In this document: piece by piece, positions 10,054 to 21,983 of the stretch
Numbering within the stretch: position 1 is the first letter of the stretch
How the letters are laid out: every line of letters starts with the position of its first letter
From: Ziziphus jujuba
Taxonomy: Eukaryota > Streptophyta > Magnoliopsida > Rosales > Rhamnaceae
Reading direction: 5' to 3'
Length of the DNA stretch: 64,000 bases
Assembly: GCF_031755915.1 (NCBI RefSeq)
Contig: NC_083385.1
Span: forward strand, 10,437,001-10,501,000
Notes under the pieces: generated by a model
Databases searched by the model: none
Told to the model about the DNA's origin: nothing
The model's input: only the letters and a program-made list of their open reading frames with translations
Position numbers and translations under genes: made by a program

Positions 10054-10289
10054 CTAATAAGATTGAAAATTTTACTCAGCGAGAGTTTTTGATCGAGACG
10101 GAGAGAGTGAGTGACAGGGCTTTTGAAGTCCGTTGCAAGGAAGGAAGGCTACAAAAAAGTAGGCCAAGAAAAGGACCTCATCTTGACTTGGGTGAGTCAT
10201 GGAATTGTTTGGGTTCCAATAGATTCGTATTCTGGTTGTGGAGTAACGCTGTCTTGCGCCTGGGTTGGAATATCTTCCATTGAATAACT

Positions 10290-12259
10290 TTCATTCAGAA
10301 AATCTTGCATTTTTATTGGTTACTGAAAATTGAAAATAATAATAATTAACTATAATTTTTTTTTTTTTTCACCTCCCGGCTATAACCTTACTTTTTCTTT
10401 TACAAAATTTTAATAAGCCTTGAATTGAAAATTTAGAAATTATCATCAATAATTATTGCTAATACGGAATATGCATGATTTGAAAATGTTTCCAATTAGC
10501 AACCTTCAAATACGAAAGGAAATCGAAATGTCCTTTACAGTAGCCCAATGTCATGTACAAAATTACTAAACTCGATCATACTTTGTGAATATATAGCATA
10601 ATTGTAATATCATTATTCACCTCCCATTTTTGTAAATTACATTGAGCTGAAGTAATTAGAAAATGAAGAAAAAATTAAAATGTTCAACTTTTTTTTTCTT
10701 TCTTTTTTTTTTTTTTCCCCTTTTGCGATACTTAAATGTTTAACTTTGTATAACGTTTGATCAAGTCAAAATTTTTGGAAACAATGACAAAACATGTTTA
10801 TTTCATGTAAATTATAATTTTAAAATAATCATGAAATTTTCACTTATATTTACTTTAGATTAATTGATATAATTCACTGCAATAATTTGTAAATAATATG
10901 GTTTACTGCTCCTAACTATTCATTGCTCCTAACATTATTTTACCTTTTTACCTAAGTGTTTACCATATTATTTAATAAACTATTCATTGTCCATAACATA
11001 ATTGTTGTAAAACAGTAATGCTACATTAACCACTCAGGTACTTATCAAATAATATGACAAAGATAATGTATCATCATCTTATTAATTAACAAAAATGTAT
11101 ATAACTTAAATATAAATGAGTAAACACTTTTAAAATAAGTAATGTGAAATAAAACAAATCAATAAAATAATATTGTATCATTTTGCTATATAATTGGGTT
11201 AACTGTTTAGTGCCCTAGCATTATTGTTTGTAAAATAATAATGCAAGCACCAAGCACCTAATAATTTACTAAATAATATAAAAAAGTAATATGTTATTAT
11301 TTTATTAATTGACAATATATAAAGTTTAAATGGATAAATATGTGGCAGATTAATAAAATAGTGTTATATTGTCTTGCCCTATCATTTAGGGAACTATTCA
11401 TGCTCCTAACAATATTGTTTATTCAGAAATGCATATCTCTATCTAAAAAAGTGGTTAAGAATTGTTTCATACAATCATATATTTAGAATTGATATCTTAA
11501 AAATTATCTTTTAATTTATTATGAAAATATAATAATGTGAACAATAAAATTAAAACCTTTTATATGCTAAAAATTTCATAAGAAAAGTGAACTCTCAAAG
11601 CTAAACATTAAAATTTCTATGTAACAATGTGAATTCCATTTTTAGTATATATATATATATATTAGTGTATCTCCCAAAACAAATTAGGAAATAATTTCAG
11701 AAAAAAGATTTTTGATCATATCTTCTTATTTACACCTTCAAGTACTTTACAATTATTTATTTGAAATTCATGACGAGGAGAGAGAGCCAATTCAACTGGA
11801 AGTCATTAATTATTGCAAAAAAAGAAAAAAGAAAAAAGAAAAAAAAAAGGGTCATACATGACTCAAGTTTCTATATATACAATTTTAAGCACACATATTA
11901 CAATAGACTTTAAATGCTGACCCCAAAAAACAAAAGGGAAAAATGAAAAACATAAAAAACATTAAAAAAAAACAGAAAAAAAAAAGACCATAACAGATCA
12001 TATGCAAATTACTTCTTAAAAACATGCATATTGTGTCTGGGAAAGGATAACAGGAATTACAAAAGCAAAAGTAGAGAGAGAAGAAACAAGTCATAACGCA
12101 TTAAACGGATAGCGCACAATTAATGAAGCCAAGGAGTACTGAATACTGTTTGTCATACTGTTTAGAATTAAACGACACAAGAACTAATTAAAGCCTGAAT
12201 GAATGACGGCCACAGACACAAGATAGAATTAATTATGGTGGGCCATACCACGTCATCAA
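10290..12259. other. AT-rich intergenic DNA
   Basis: No gene recognised. It holds poly(T) tracts near 10357-10371 and 10688-10717, diverged repeats at about 10900-11420 (separate entry), a (TA)n run near 11645-11661 and an A-rich tract near 11815-11850. The part from about 11880 to 12259 is probably the 3' UTR of the DUF1118 gene. Confidence 0.7.
10905..11425. repeat. diverged tandem repeats, about 200-bp unit (MITE-like)
   Basis: The phrase AACTATTCATTG(C)TCCTAAC and variants recur at about 10914, 10979, 11205 (AACTGTTTAGTGCCCTAGC) and 11391. The last copies are followed by similar text: a CATTATTGTT-like stretch, then AATAATAT and TTATTAATT(A/G)AC. Units starting at about 10979 and 11205 align over most of their length with many substitutions. 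Together they look like old, nested or tandem copies of a small non-coding element. Terminal repeats and target duplications are not clear. Confidence 0.45.
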
Positions 12260-12757
12260 TCAACCGAAGCACTGGTCACTGGGGAGGGGACCTGGAATGG
12301 AACCCTGTTCCAAGTACTGCAAACCAAACACCACCAAAATGGCCAACGCTGATAAATATGAAAGACCTTCAACGGCACCCAGTAATCCAAATGGTCCATT
12401 AGGCAGACCGGAACCGGTTTTGGCTTTAGTATACACTGACCAAGCCAAGATTCCCACAACTGCTAAATAGCTCACGCCCTCCAGCGCACCTATCGAGCCA
12501 CCGGGTCCAGGTGGCAGGCCACAGCCGGTGGTCTTGAGGGTGTAGAGCGACCAACCAATGACCGGGGTCGAGACCAAGCCACCGGCTATGGCTACTTTCT
12601 CTATAATGCCACCGCCGCTTTCATCGCTGCTTTCCTTTGCCATGCTTTGGACCTTCAGTGGGGCATGCCATCTTGGTGTTTTTCTTATGTGCGCGCGGTT
12701 CAAAGTATTGGCCGTTGAAAAAGGTGTCGAGAACAGCAGCATCTTGGTGGCTTCCAT
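12260..12757 (-). CDS. RIQ1: DUF1118 chloroplast thylakoid protein, RIQ1-like
   Basis: 165-aa intronless coding region, closest in my memory to Arabidopsis At5g08050 (RIQ1). RIQ proteins are grana-thylakoid proteins that affect LHCII organisation and non-photochemical quenching. Residues 1 to about 45 are Ser/Thr/Arg-rich with few acidic residues, as in a chloroplast transit peptide. The rest has about three hydrophobic segments and ends in the conserved GPLPSDQCFG. Two internal repeats are clear: SLYTLKTTGCGLPPGPGG and SVYTKAKTGSGLPNGPFG, each followed by a GA(L/V)EG(V/L)SYL segment. The ATG at 12757 (MEATKML) is preferred because an in-frame ATG 20 codons upstream adds a sequence unlike a transit peptide. 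RIQ1 versus RIQ2 identity rests on recall. Confidence 0.85.
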   Translation of the reverse strand: MEATKMLLFSTPFSTANTLNRAHIRKTPRWHAPLKVQSMAKESSDESGGGIIEKVAIAGGLVSTPVIGWSLYTLKTTGCGLPPGPGGSIGALEGVSYLAVVGILAWSVYTKAKTGSGLPNGPFGLLGAVEGLSYLSALAILVVFGLQYLEQGSIPGPLPSDQCFG

Positions 12758-12829
12758 GGTGCGACTTTGAGAAGAGAAAAGCAACAGTATTTGCTTGGCC
12801 TTCTCTGAAAAGTCCACTGGCTACTAGTA

Positions 12830-13764
12830 CTACGGCGTGCCACCACCTCACTTTTGAGATAAGAACTATTGAGAGTTTACTTTTAGCATTAATAAATTAA
12901 AAACAACGCTTTTACGATTTATTGCAATAATTATTATCTTTGCGTGTTATAATCTCTATTTATAGTCAAAATATGCTTAAGAAATAGTCAGAAATCTCTA
13001 AAATCAATTATCATAAGAAACCAAAAAAAAAAATAAAAAAATAAAAAAATAAAAAAATCTACTCTTAAAGTATGAATGACCAAGATGTTTTCTCAATTAA
13101 TAAGGTCGAATTTACAAAAAAAAATTGATCCAGCTTGGTATAATATGCTGAGCCGTTGGATCATAGATTGGAAACATGAGAGCGTCCATGTCACATGAAC
13201 CCTTGATATACAGAGAGAGATAATAATTACACGTCACACGGCTGAAAACGAATAATATAAAAGTAGTGAACACGTCATTCGACACAAAAACAGCCCACTT
13301 TGATTGGCTTGAACATAAAAAAGATAAAAATCATAAAACTATCTACAAGCGTTTTTACAATACCCCTTTCCAATTTTTTTTTTTTTTTTTTTTTTGGGGA
13401 AAAAAATACTGCTTGAACTACAGAAGAAAAAACAAGGTCATTTGTGAGTTTTCCCTCTTCATTTTTTTCCCTCCAAGAAGTCCCCTTTTAAAAAACCGAC
13501 TCCCCAAAATCAGAACATGTGCTCGCGAACGACCCCTCTTTTAACTGCCATTTGAATAACAAGGAGTAACGGCTATATAAGAGATCCAAGCGGGGACAAA
13601 GGACTAACGACTTTTTGAACTAAAAAACATATGCCACCCCATGGAAACCATAGTTTTTCCCTACCATATATTTGTCCGAGAAGATAGCCAAAATCACTAA
13701 CAGACTACCAACCAACCTATCTAAGTGAGGTTCCCTGTCTCCTTACTGTAAAGACATGAAAATG

Positions 13765-13799
<35 letters not shown>

Positions 13800-13826
13800 A
13801 TAAATTGAGAAGGCCATGGACAAGCG
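12830..13826. other. intergenic DNA and ANP32-like 3' UTR
   Basis: AT-rich with a 20-base poly(T) run at about 13375-13396 followed by GGGG, and a 30-base poly(A) run at about 13766-13795. Short open frames here have no recognisable content. The part nearest 13826 is 3' UTR of the ANP32-like gene. Confidence 0.65.
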
Positions 13827-16525
13827 TCAACGATCCTTCTTCGAAGACTTGCTGTGATCAACAACATCATCATCATCCTCTTCATCCTCGCTGTCATCAT
13901 CATCCTCCACATGTTCATCTCTCTTCCTCTTCAGCTGTGAAGATGATGGAGGCAGCACCTGAACTTCATCGTCATCTTCGACTTCTTCCTCTTCTTCACC
14001 ATCACCTTCTTCGTTCCCTGGGTCCATGTCACTACCTCCAGCATCGTCTACATCAGGCTGTCGCACAGGTTGAACTAAGTAGCCTGCACCATAGTCTTCC
14101 TCCTGTGCCATCCAAAAAACACACCATGAGTTAAATGCAGAAATCAGGGAAAATAACATGACATATCATATCAAAAACAGAAATCAGACTAAACTGAGAG
14201 TTCACAGGAGAAAAATAAAGAAAAGAAACATCATAAATGATGATAACACCTCAATTGAAACAGAATCACCAAATTTCGTCACTAACGAAATAACCAGAAA
14301 AGTAATCAGAACACCATTAATCATGAAAATAACATTTAAAAATTAAACTCAAATATATCTGCATCAAAACAAACAACAATTAATAATAAGCACCACAAAA
14401 TTCTTCTAGGACAAATTACGACTGATAAAAACTTCATAACTTAATTATTAACAAAGGGATACAAACACATTAAAGAGCCCGTTATTCAAAATTACAATAA
14501 ATCCAATGTAAACGGCTGTTGTTCACATCAGGAGCTCCCATGAAGCAATGGAAACAGAAAAACTATAGTGAATTCAAACACTTAATATTTAACTGATAAA
14601 TTATGTTTACTTGTCGACAAAATGACCAGTAAAGTGTAAAAAATAAGGGAGTTAGTTTTACAACAAACAAAAAATATCACAAAAATAGAAAAACATAACA
14701 TTCATGTCAGATAACCAGAAATGTCAAAAGCGGCCTTCCCAAGGAAGCATTATATAATGTGAGTGCCTATTTTGGATAAAGATATAGACAATTTAAGAAA
14801 AGTTGCAACCTTAAGAGTTTTGTGTACGACATTCGTCAAAAATTGAATAGTCTCCAACTCAAAATAACCTAAATCTCATTTGCCTCCAACATAAGCCACA
14901 AAACTTGACAGAAAAAAAAAATCCCAAAAGACTTTTGAAAACAGCTTTTTCATCTTTTAAAACCAAAGACACCACACGTGTCTCATTTTCACAAAAGCAC
15001 ATAGAGAACATCCAAAATACCCACCATCAAGCACAGGTACAACATTTTCATTAACAATATGGCCTGTAAACCAAAGGTCCAAAAGTATATTGACCAAAAA
15101 TAAAAAATAAAAAACATAGAAGTATGTACCAGAAGTGAAAAAAAAAACAATTAACAAAAGCACAGAATGCAGTAAAACCAAATTACTCAACAAATAGGAA
15201 GCAAAACCAAAAAAAATAGAAAATTCACAGCAGCCACAGCTTCTGATCTCTTCAGCTATCTAAAAGCCAAATCGTATTCAAAAAGTTAACAACCAACCAA
15301 GATAAGTAATATAGCATGTACAAAAAAAGAAAAGAAAAAGGAAATTAACTAATGTCAAATAAGTAATATACACCAAACAGAAAGCAGTCAAATAAGTAAT
15401 AAAGAGGAGTCTCACCTCCTCTTCACCCTCTTCTTCCTCTTCAAACTCCCCATCTTCTTCAACGCCCTGCTCTTCCTCTCCTGTCTCCCCATTATCATCT
15501 TCATCCCCATCATCCTCTCCTTGTTCATGCCCATCAATTTCCCCTTCAGTGCTTGTCAACCTCCCTGTGCTCTCAGGTTCGGCAAAATCCCCCTCATCAT
15601 TGTCAACCTCTTCATCCTCATCATCGTCTTCATCATCATCATCTTCATCATACTCAACCGCATCTTCCTCATCATCGCTGTCATCAATCTCATGAACCTC
15701 CACCACATCATCATCCTCAACGTCCTCTTCATCGATTTCCTCTCCGGATTCATTGTCTTCATCCCCATCCTCTTCGTCCTCATCTCCATCTCTTGCTCCC
15801 TCCACTGGGGCAACGCGAAACCCATTTGCTTGGTGACTTTGTCCATTCAACCTCCGAGCTGTCTCCGTCTCCTCCTCATCAGCATCGCTTTCTTCGTCCT
15901 CATCAGCATCAACAACTCCCTCAGCCCCTTCACTGTGACCATTATTCGTTCTGTATGGTCGATCCTCACCATCGATTTCTCCGCTCCCAGGGTCATCCTC
16001 ATCATCATCATCTTCCTCGTCCTCTTCGTCGTCGGACTCGGGACGCTCGTTCTCCTCCGCATCCATCTTATCCAAATACTTGAGCGATTTGATCAACCCG
16101 AAAACCCTAGATCGATAGTCCTTGACACGAGTAACCGGGCATTCATAGAGATCGAGTGAGACGAGCTTAAGCTGAGCGAGAGGGGCAAGATCTTCGATGT
16201 ATTGAATCCGATTATTGGAGAGGTCGAGGTCTCGCAGTGAATCGAGGCCTGCGTCAACGAGAAATTCAAGGCCACCAGCGATCCGATTGTCAGAGAGAAT
16301 GAGTTTCTCGAGGTTTCGGAGACGAGGAAACTGCTCAAGCGACGAAACGCCAGTATTAGCAATAGACAGGTGCTGAAGATTCTGGAACTTCTCTAGAAGG
16401 CTAGGTGGGGGTAGGCGACCTTGGAAGCACTTAACGGCTCCGTCCAGGGTTAGGGTTCGAGCCGAGGCGTAGTCGGTTTGTCCGTCTAGCGCTGTCTCAA
16501 CGGCTCTCTCCCAGATCTCATCCAT
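13827..16525 (-). CDS. ANP32-like acidic leucine-rich nuclear phosphoprotein
   Basis: Two exons (15416-16525 and 13827-14102) encode 461 aa. Residues about 1-165 form an ANP32-type LRR domain (LTLDGAVKCF, LQHLSIANTGVSSL, LEKLILSDNRIAGG, LRDLDLSNNRIQYI), closed by an LRR cap (PVTRVKDYRSRVFGLIKSLK, then YLD). The remainder is dominated by long Asp/Glu runs, as in animal ANP32 histone-binding and phosphatase-inhibiting proteins. Near the C-terminus QLKRKRDEHVEDD looks like a nuclear localisation signal. Arabidopsis At3g50690 is a protein of this type and similar length. If the single 1313-nt intron is retained, the frame stays open for 45 codons of mostly hydrophobic residues, and the nuclear signal is lost. 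Likely nuclear chaperone or chromatin-associated role, inferred from the family. Confidence 0.92.
14103..15415 (-). other. intron of the ANP32-like gene
   Basis: Donor GAG then GTGAGA at 15415, acceptor GGCACAG ending at 14103; phase 0. It is AT-rich and contains no recognisable gene or repeat. The short plus-strand open frame at 14158-14346 is a chance frame in intronic DNA. Confidence 0.85.
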
Positions 16526-16733
16526 TAAATATGAAACCCTATTCTATCTCATAAAATAAATACAATCACAAATTACTGCTTAAGAATTTTGTTTCTATTT
16601 AAACGCACGGAAGCAATCGATTTCAAAGCCTTTTGGGGAGCAGAAAATTTTCACACAGCAGAAGCCTCGTCTGAGAAACGAGAAACTCTCATGGAAGGAT
16701 AAATTAATCAAATAGAACACCAACAACTATCCC

Positions 16734-16814
16734 AAACCCTAACCTTAGATTTGAGAACACCGATTTGATATGATAGAAATTTCAATCCGTTCCTGAACCG
16801 CTTTAAAACCCTAA
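16734..16814 (+). promoter_or_regulatory. two telo boxes upstream of the ANP32-like gene
   Basis: Exact AAACCCTAA copies at 16734-16742 and 16806-16814, about 210 and 280 bases upstream of the start codon, followed by a CT-rich stretch at about 16899-16945. This combination is common in promoters of growth-related plant genes. Orientation is opposite to the gene, which is tolerated for this motif. Confidence 0.45.
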
Positions 16815-16829
16815 TTTTCAGCTGTACGG

Positions 16830-17844
16830 ACTATTCTCTGTAGGTTGAAATGCTAGGGGAAGAAAAACACCCAAAAGAAAAAAACAAAACAACTGAGTTT
16901 TCTCTCTTTTCTTTCTCTCTCTCTCGCTCTTAAATTTCCTCTCTCTCCTATTGGTTGGAGTAAGCGAGTCGGGATAAACCCCAAGTCGAAGGTGGAAACG
17001 GGTTCGCGGTGCACGGGCAATGGTTCGGGTGCGTGAACCCAGCCGCGTGGTTTAAGGGTTTGTGAATTATTGGAGGATTATGGGCTGTTGGATCCGAAAG
17101 GCACGGATCGATGACGTGGAAGATATGGACGGTCGAGATTTGAGTTTGGTGTGTTTGTTCTCCAGAAGGTTGTATGGGTGCGAAAGGAGATCGGCCTCGC
17201 CATGTCAGACACGACACTTACGGTGTAAATATCGGGGCGGTTAGAGATAAGCCCATATTATTTAGGAAAATTTACGTGATTGCCACAATGTTTATGGACG
17301 GGCAGATTACCATAGCATGACGCTGAATTTGTTGCAGCCCTTGGAAATGTAACGACACTTCTTTGGACGTCGTGGATATACGAGAACGGCATAGATTTTA
17401 ACGTCGGTTGCTACGACACTTACAACTTAAAGCCAATGTTTGTTCTTTTTCTTTTCTAATCATCTCTAAAACCCTCTTTACCCTCTTTCCTACAACCTTT
17501 TTTTAAACGTCTAGGGTTCTAGTGATTAAAAACTTATAATATTACCTTTTCCATTTTGTTATAAAAATATAAATTATTGATATCCTTCACTAAACTAAAA
17601 GAAACAATTACCAATTTAGAAAGCACAAAAGTTGCAAAGAGCTTTTCAAATCCAAATACTTCTCTATATCCAGAGCAAAGGAAATAAATTTAATTAAAAT
17701 AAATTGTTAACATAAATTAACTAATTAAATATCATTGACATAATAATACTATACAATTGAAAATGCCTCATTTTTTACTTTCTCGCCTAAGCCACAAATA
17801 AAGCAGATAAAGTAGAGCAGGCCCTGCTAATATGGAGTTCTGGA
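16830..17844. other. intergenic DNA between the ANP32-like gene and PBRP
   Basis: 16960-17250 is unusually GC-rich for this window but has no recognisable protein. At 17211-17425 the nonamer ACGACACTT occurs three times (about 17211, 17352, 17413) among GACGTCG-type words, reminiscent of subterminal repeats of CACTA-type DNA transposons, but no terminal repeats were found. From about 17560 the DNA is AT-rich and is probably PBRP 3' UTR near its end. Confidence 0.5.
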
Positions 17845-20800
17845 CTAGATGTCCCCAAAGTGTTTGGCATTTTTATTTCCATTTTGACCTCCAGAGCCTT
17901 TAAGCTCGGTATAACCTGGTGCTAGCTTAGGTGGTTGCAGAAACTGAACACTTGGAGAAGGACCCAATGGAGATGGGGGCCGAAACTGCCTGGTAGCTAA
18001 ACTTGAACTTGAAGCCAGAGGACTTGACAATTGAGTTTGCTTTGGCGAGTTTGTGATGTCCTTTGTCTCCTTTTCTATCTTCTGCTCTAACTGTTGATGG
18101 TTTGACTGTGCCTCATCAATTTCCATTCCTTGGACAATATTCTGAGACTTATCACCCACTGTCCGCAAACCAGAAGTCCCAAACGGATGCTGGGTTTGCC
18201 AGATAATTGTAGACCGGTTCAATAAAGGGTTATGTGCCCCTCGGGCATTTCCTTTACTTTCAACATCCTCTTTGACTCTTGCCTGATGGATCATATCTGT
18301 GACTTCATTTGGTTTGTTATTAGGTTTAGCTTCAGGTTGCTTCTCTCTGTCTAAAGAAGCAGTGGCTTCAGCTAAATCAGCTTTGGTCGCTGAAGTGCGG
18401 CCCGAAGCAATTACAGTAGTTGGAAATGCCCTTTCAGGAGGAACAGCTGGAGTATAATTAGATGGTAGCAAATCGTCCCAATTCTCTAAAAGCTCCTTGT
18501 ACACTTTCCGGAGAGTGACTTCAGTAAGACCAGTCACCTTACAAATTTCTGCCTGTGTTTTGCGTTTGTCTTCCAGTTGGCAGGCCAAATATATAGCAGC
18601 TGCAGAGATGCTAATGGGATTGCGTCGAGTGCAGAAACATTTGTTGATGACAACCTCACCAATATGAGTTGCCAGTTCCTGAAAAATCGAAAGGGATCAT
18701 GTCAGATTAGATCAAGATTAAATCATTTCCTGAAAATAAACTTCATCAGACTACAATGAATCTCAATTTATCACAGCAGCATTGAAAATATGCCAACGAA
18801 CTTCATTTAAGAAGCCAAAATGTTCTGTAAACACATTCTGGGTTAACATTATTGCAATTAGAACTTCACAAACATTAGGTTCAACATTTTCATGACTCTC
18901 TACACAACCATGTTCTGTTTCCTTGGGTTCAAAGTTCCACACCTCCTCAAGTCCAGACTTGATCTATTCTTGGCCCATTTACTGAGACAGATATACATGC
19001 CATTTCTCATGTTGCAATTATATAATAACTATGCAGAATCACAGTCTTATAACAACATGACTAATATTCAGCATCACAGTTTCTACAAATGCAAATGATC
19101 CAATGGGGTATTGTGCACTGAAAAAATACCTGAGCAGATTTATTGAGCTGAAGGAGAGTGCAAAACCTAGGCATATGGACTGATATGGAGTTGCTGTTAA
19201 TGGGCTGACTAAGCTGTAGAGCTTCTCCTAGTATTTTGATGTATTTTCCGATTTCCTTCTGTGGAACATTGGCTGCGATTGAAATTTCCTGTGGATCAAA
19301 ACAGATATCAAGATAGAGAAGTTCTGAACTCGAAAGCATGGGTTGCAGTCACAATTGCATGCACCTTGCAAGAGGGGTAATGTTTAATAAGGCTACAGAA
19401 ATGAGAAGAAACTTAATGACATAGAAATGTCATATACACATGACTCAGTGAACAAAATAATATTTCAAGAGAATCATCCTCTATACACTTCAAATATTTT
19501 ACCCAAAAGGCACTATGAAGTACCCTTCAGAACGCACCCAGAAAATGATATGGAACAACAGGCGGATTTTATCAAGTACAAATTTTTTTCATCAGCAGTT
19601 AAATCTGCACCAGCAGAACTAATAAATTACTTAAAAGTAAACATGAATAACCACTATAGTTCACTTTTCCATCACGGCAGGCGGAAGTTTAGGAACACAT
19701 TTTTGAATCATTTCCTGGAGAAATAGTTTCACTAAACTGTATGATAATTCAGTAATTAACCTGTCATACAGGCTTAAAATCAGATAGCAGTCCAACACTG
19801 CAATGAAAATATGCTACAAGTCAACTCATTATCTATGAACTCAAAATGGGAGCAGGTTTGCTTCTAAATCAATTAACAAAGACAAAGTTATTGGCTTCTT
19901 TTTCAGGGTCTAAGAAGTTTGCAGCAGCAAAGAAATTAGTATTCAAAATCAACCACTCATTCTTGATAATCAAAGAAAATAAATATTCAACGGTGCTCAT
20001 GCAGAGTATGAGAATAATCAACTCACGCTTTTAAGGCAAAAAAAGTAAGAGCAAAGTGCGTTCGATCTCAATTTCTATGCCCAAAAAACAAGAATGAAGA
20101 CAATTTCCAATACAATATAAAAGAGTAGGACTACTCTAAAAAGAAGACACTTTTTTAACATAACTCCAAGCTTTCCAAGCGATGATTCAAATTCAATTAT
20201 CGCCTACTAAAGGATGATGCATTGCATTGACTTTTGTAGACACTGAAAAGTTATTATGTATGAGACTGATGCATGTCGTGTTACCATATAAATACAAATA
20301 AAAGTTAGGTTAGAAGATACTCTTTAATAATCCAAAAGACTCTTAATTCTTTGGATAATAGTTCTTCAACACGCAAAAACTGGAATTTTGTTGCGCCAAG
20401 GAAATCAAATAGAGGACAAATTGCATTGAAACAAAAAGAAAAAAGAAAAACCATAACCTTATGGAACAACATAGTAAGAATTATTGAACAGACAAATTAA
20501 AATAAAGACATCCAAGGTCAAAAACCCTAAATTGAGCGAGACCAGGCAAATAACATTAGCTTCAAAAGCTCCCATAAACAAAACTATAATTTGTAACGAA
20601 ATTAGCTTCAAAGAGCAAATGAAACTCGAAGAAATTGACAGTATAGTTAATTACTTGGAGGGTTCTGGGTTCTTGAGCCTCTCTAATGGCCTGGACAAGA
20701 GCAGCAGTGGCAAGGGCTTCAACACTACGATTCCTCAAGCAAGTAGCGGAGCAACAATCCCTAAATAGCTGAAACGCGTGGTCTGAGATGTCGTAGTCCA

Positions 20801-21257
20801 AGCCAAGAATCGAGGCCACATCGATGATTTGCATGTACGCCCTCAGATTATCAACCACAACCGTCGACGATGATGAAGTCGATGATGAAGAAGAAGAAGA
20901 GGAGGACGATTCAAGGGTGCGCTCAAGCTCGGCGAGGTGGCCGGAGAAGGAAAGGCAGGAGCGGAGAAAAAGTGGGCTGGGCTCGAGGGACCAGGTGGAG
21001 AAGGCAGTGATGAAGCCGGTGGGCTCGAAGGGGTCTTCGTCGTCATCGTCATGGGTCTGGTAGTGTTGGTGGAGGGTTGGGAGGTCGGAGGTGACGAGGC
21101 AGAGAGGGTTGTCTTGGGCGCGTAGATGGAACAGGTGGTGAGGTTGGGACTGTCGCTCTTCCACTACGCGCCCACACGAATCGCACTCCGTTATGGACCT
21201 CCCGCCGCTCGTGGTGGCGCACCGCCCTTGCCCGGCCGAGCAGTACGGGCACCTCAT
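17845..21257 (-). CDS. PBRP: plant-specific TFIIB-related protein (PBRP)
   Basis: Three exons (20655-21257, 19130-19288, 17845-18678; all phase 0 junctions) encode 531 aa. The N-terminus has a zinc ribbon, C3-X2-C6 and C25-X2-C28. A serine-rich stretch follows at about 118-130, then two cyclin-like TFIIB core repeats (about residues 135-340), seen in VEALATAALVQAIREAQEPR, EISIAANVPQKEIGKYIKIL and PISISAAAIYLACQLEDKRK. The C-terminal 200 residues are Pro/Ser/Gln-rich and probably unstructured. Family knowledge: Arabidopsis pBRP (At4g36650, about 500 aa) is a TFIIB relative found at the plastid envelope surface and linked to rRNA gene transcription. The start codon is immediately preceded by a GA repeat. 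Gene order next to the DUF1195 gene matches Arabidopsis At4g36650-36660. Confidence 0.92.
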
Positions 21258-21279
21258 CTCTCTCTCTCTCTCTCTCTCT
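21258..21279 (-). repeat. (GA)n repeat abutting the PBRP start codon
   Basis: Eleven GA dinucleotides on the minus strand end exactly at the PBRP ATG, so the leader reads straight from GA repeat into the start codon. GAGA tracts in 5' leaders are known binding sites of plant BBR/BPC factors. As a microsatellite it should be length-variable. Confidence 0.6.
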
Positions 21280-21983
21280 AGTGGTTTTACCTTCGTTAGT
21301 TGCCCGCTGGTTCAATTTTGTTACGTTGTCACCTTTTTCTCGATGGTTATTTATTTATTTTTTTTTCGTTTTATTTGGGGAGTGGGGTTACATAAGAATA
21401 ATTGTTAAAGATTTTTGAGCTGTTGGGTGTGGTCGCGATAACAGAGAAAAACTCCTTCAGCCAACCAACCAAAAAAAAAAAAAAAAAAAACCCCAAAAAA
21501 ATGAAGAGCATGGCCACGAAACCAAACAGCTGAGCTTGGCAGGTTTTATAATAAGTTTACAAGCAACACACAGCTTTGAAATTAGGACCCTGAGTAGAAC
21601 TGCGGTAGTTATACGTTCATATATATATGACTGGCTTCAAAATAGAGCAAGGAACTAATGAAGTGAGGTTGCAGAAAAATTTTTTCATATGAATTTATAA
21701 AAAAAAATAAATATCATAACAAAATTCTTTCATTTGGACTCGTCTCATAAAGGTTTTGTTTTAAGTTTACCACTCACATGGAAAAACTATGACATTCAAA
21801 AATTTCCAAGAATCATAACCTAATTTAAATACATAGTTTTCCCCTGCTGTAAAAAACCATGAAGAACCGAGTATGAATTTCGCCCATCACTGCCACTCAC
21901 AATTTTTTGGCAGCACATGAGCAGTTTGTGAGCGCAGATTAGTGTAGATATTTGAACCCTTCGACCTCAAATATTCGTTCACA

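Noticed and set aside
12758..12817. Upstream ATG adding 20 residues to the RIQ1-like protein
   Set aside because: The added residues include acidic and hydrophobic ones unlike a transit peptide, and the family starts at the internal ATG.
15521..16159. 212-aa plus-strand open frame opposite the ANP32-like gene
   Set aside because: It is the antisense of Asp/Glu-rich codons (reads as Ile/Leu/Val/His-rich) and has no recognisable domain.
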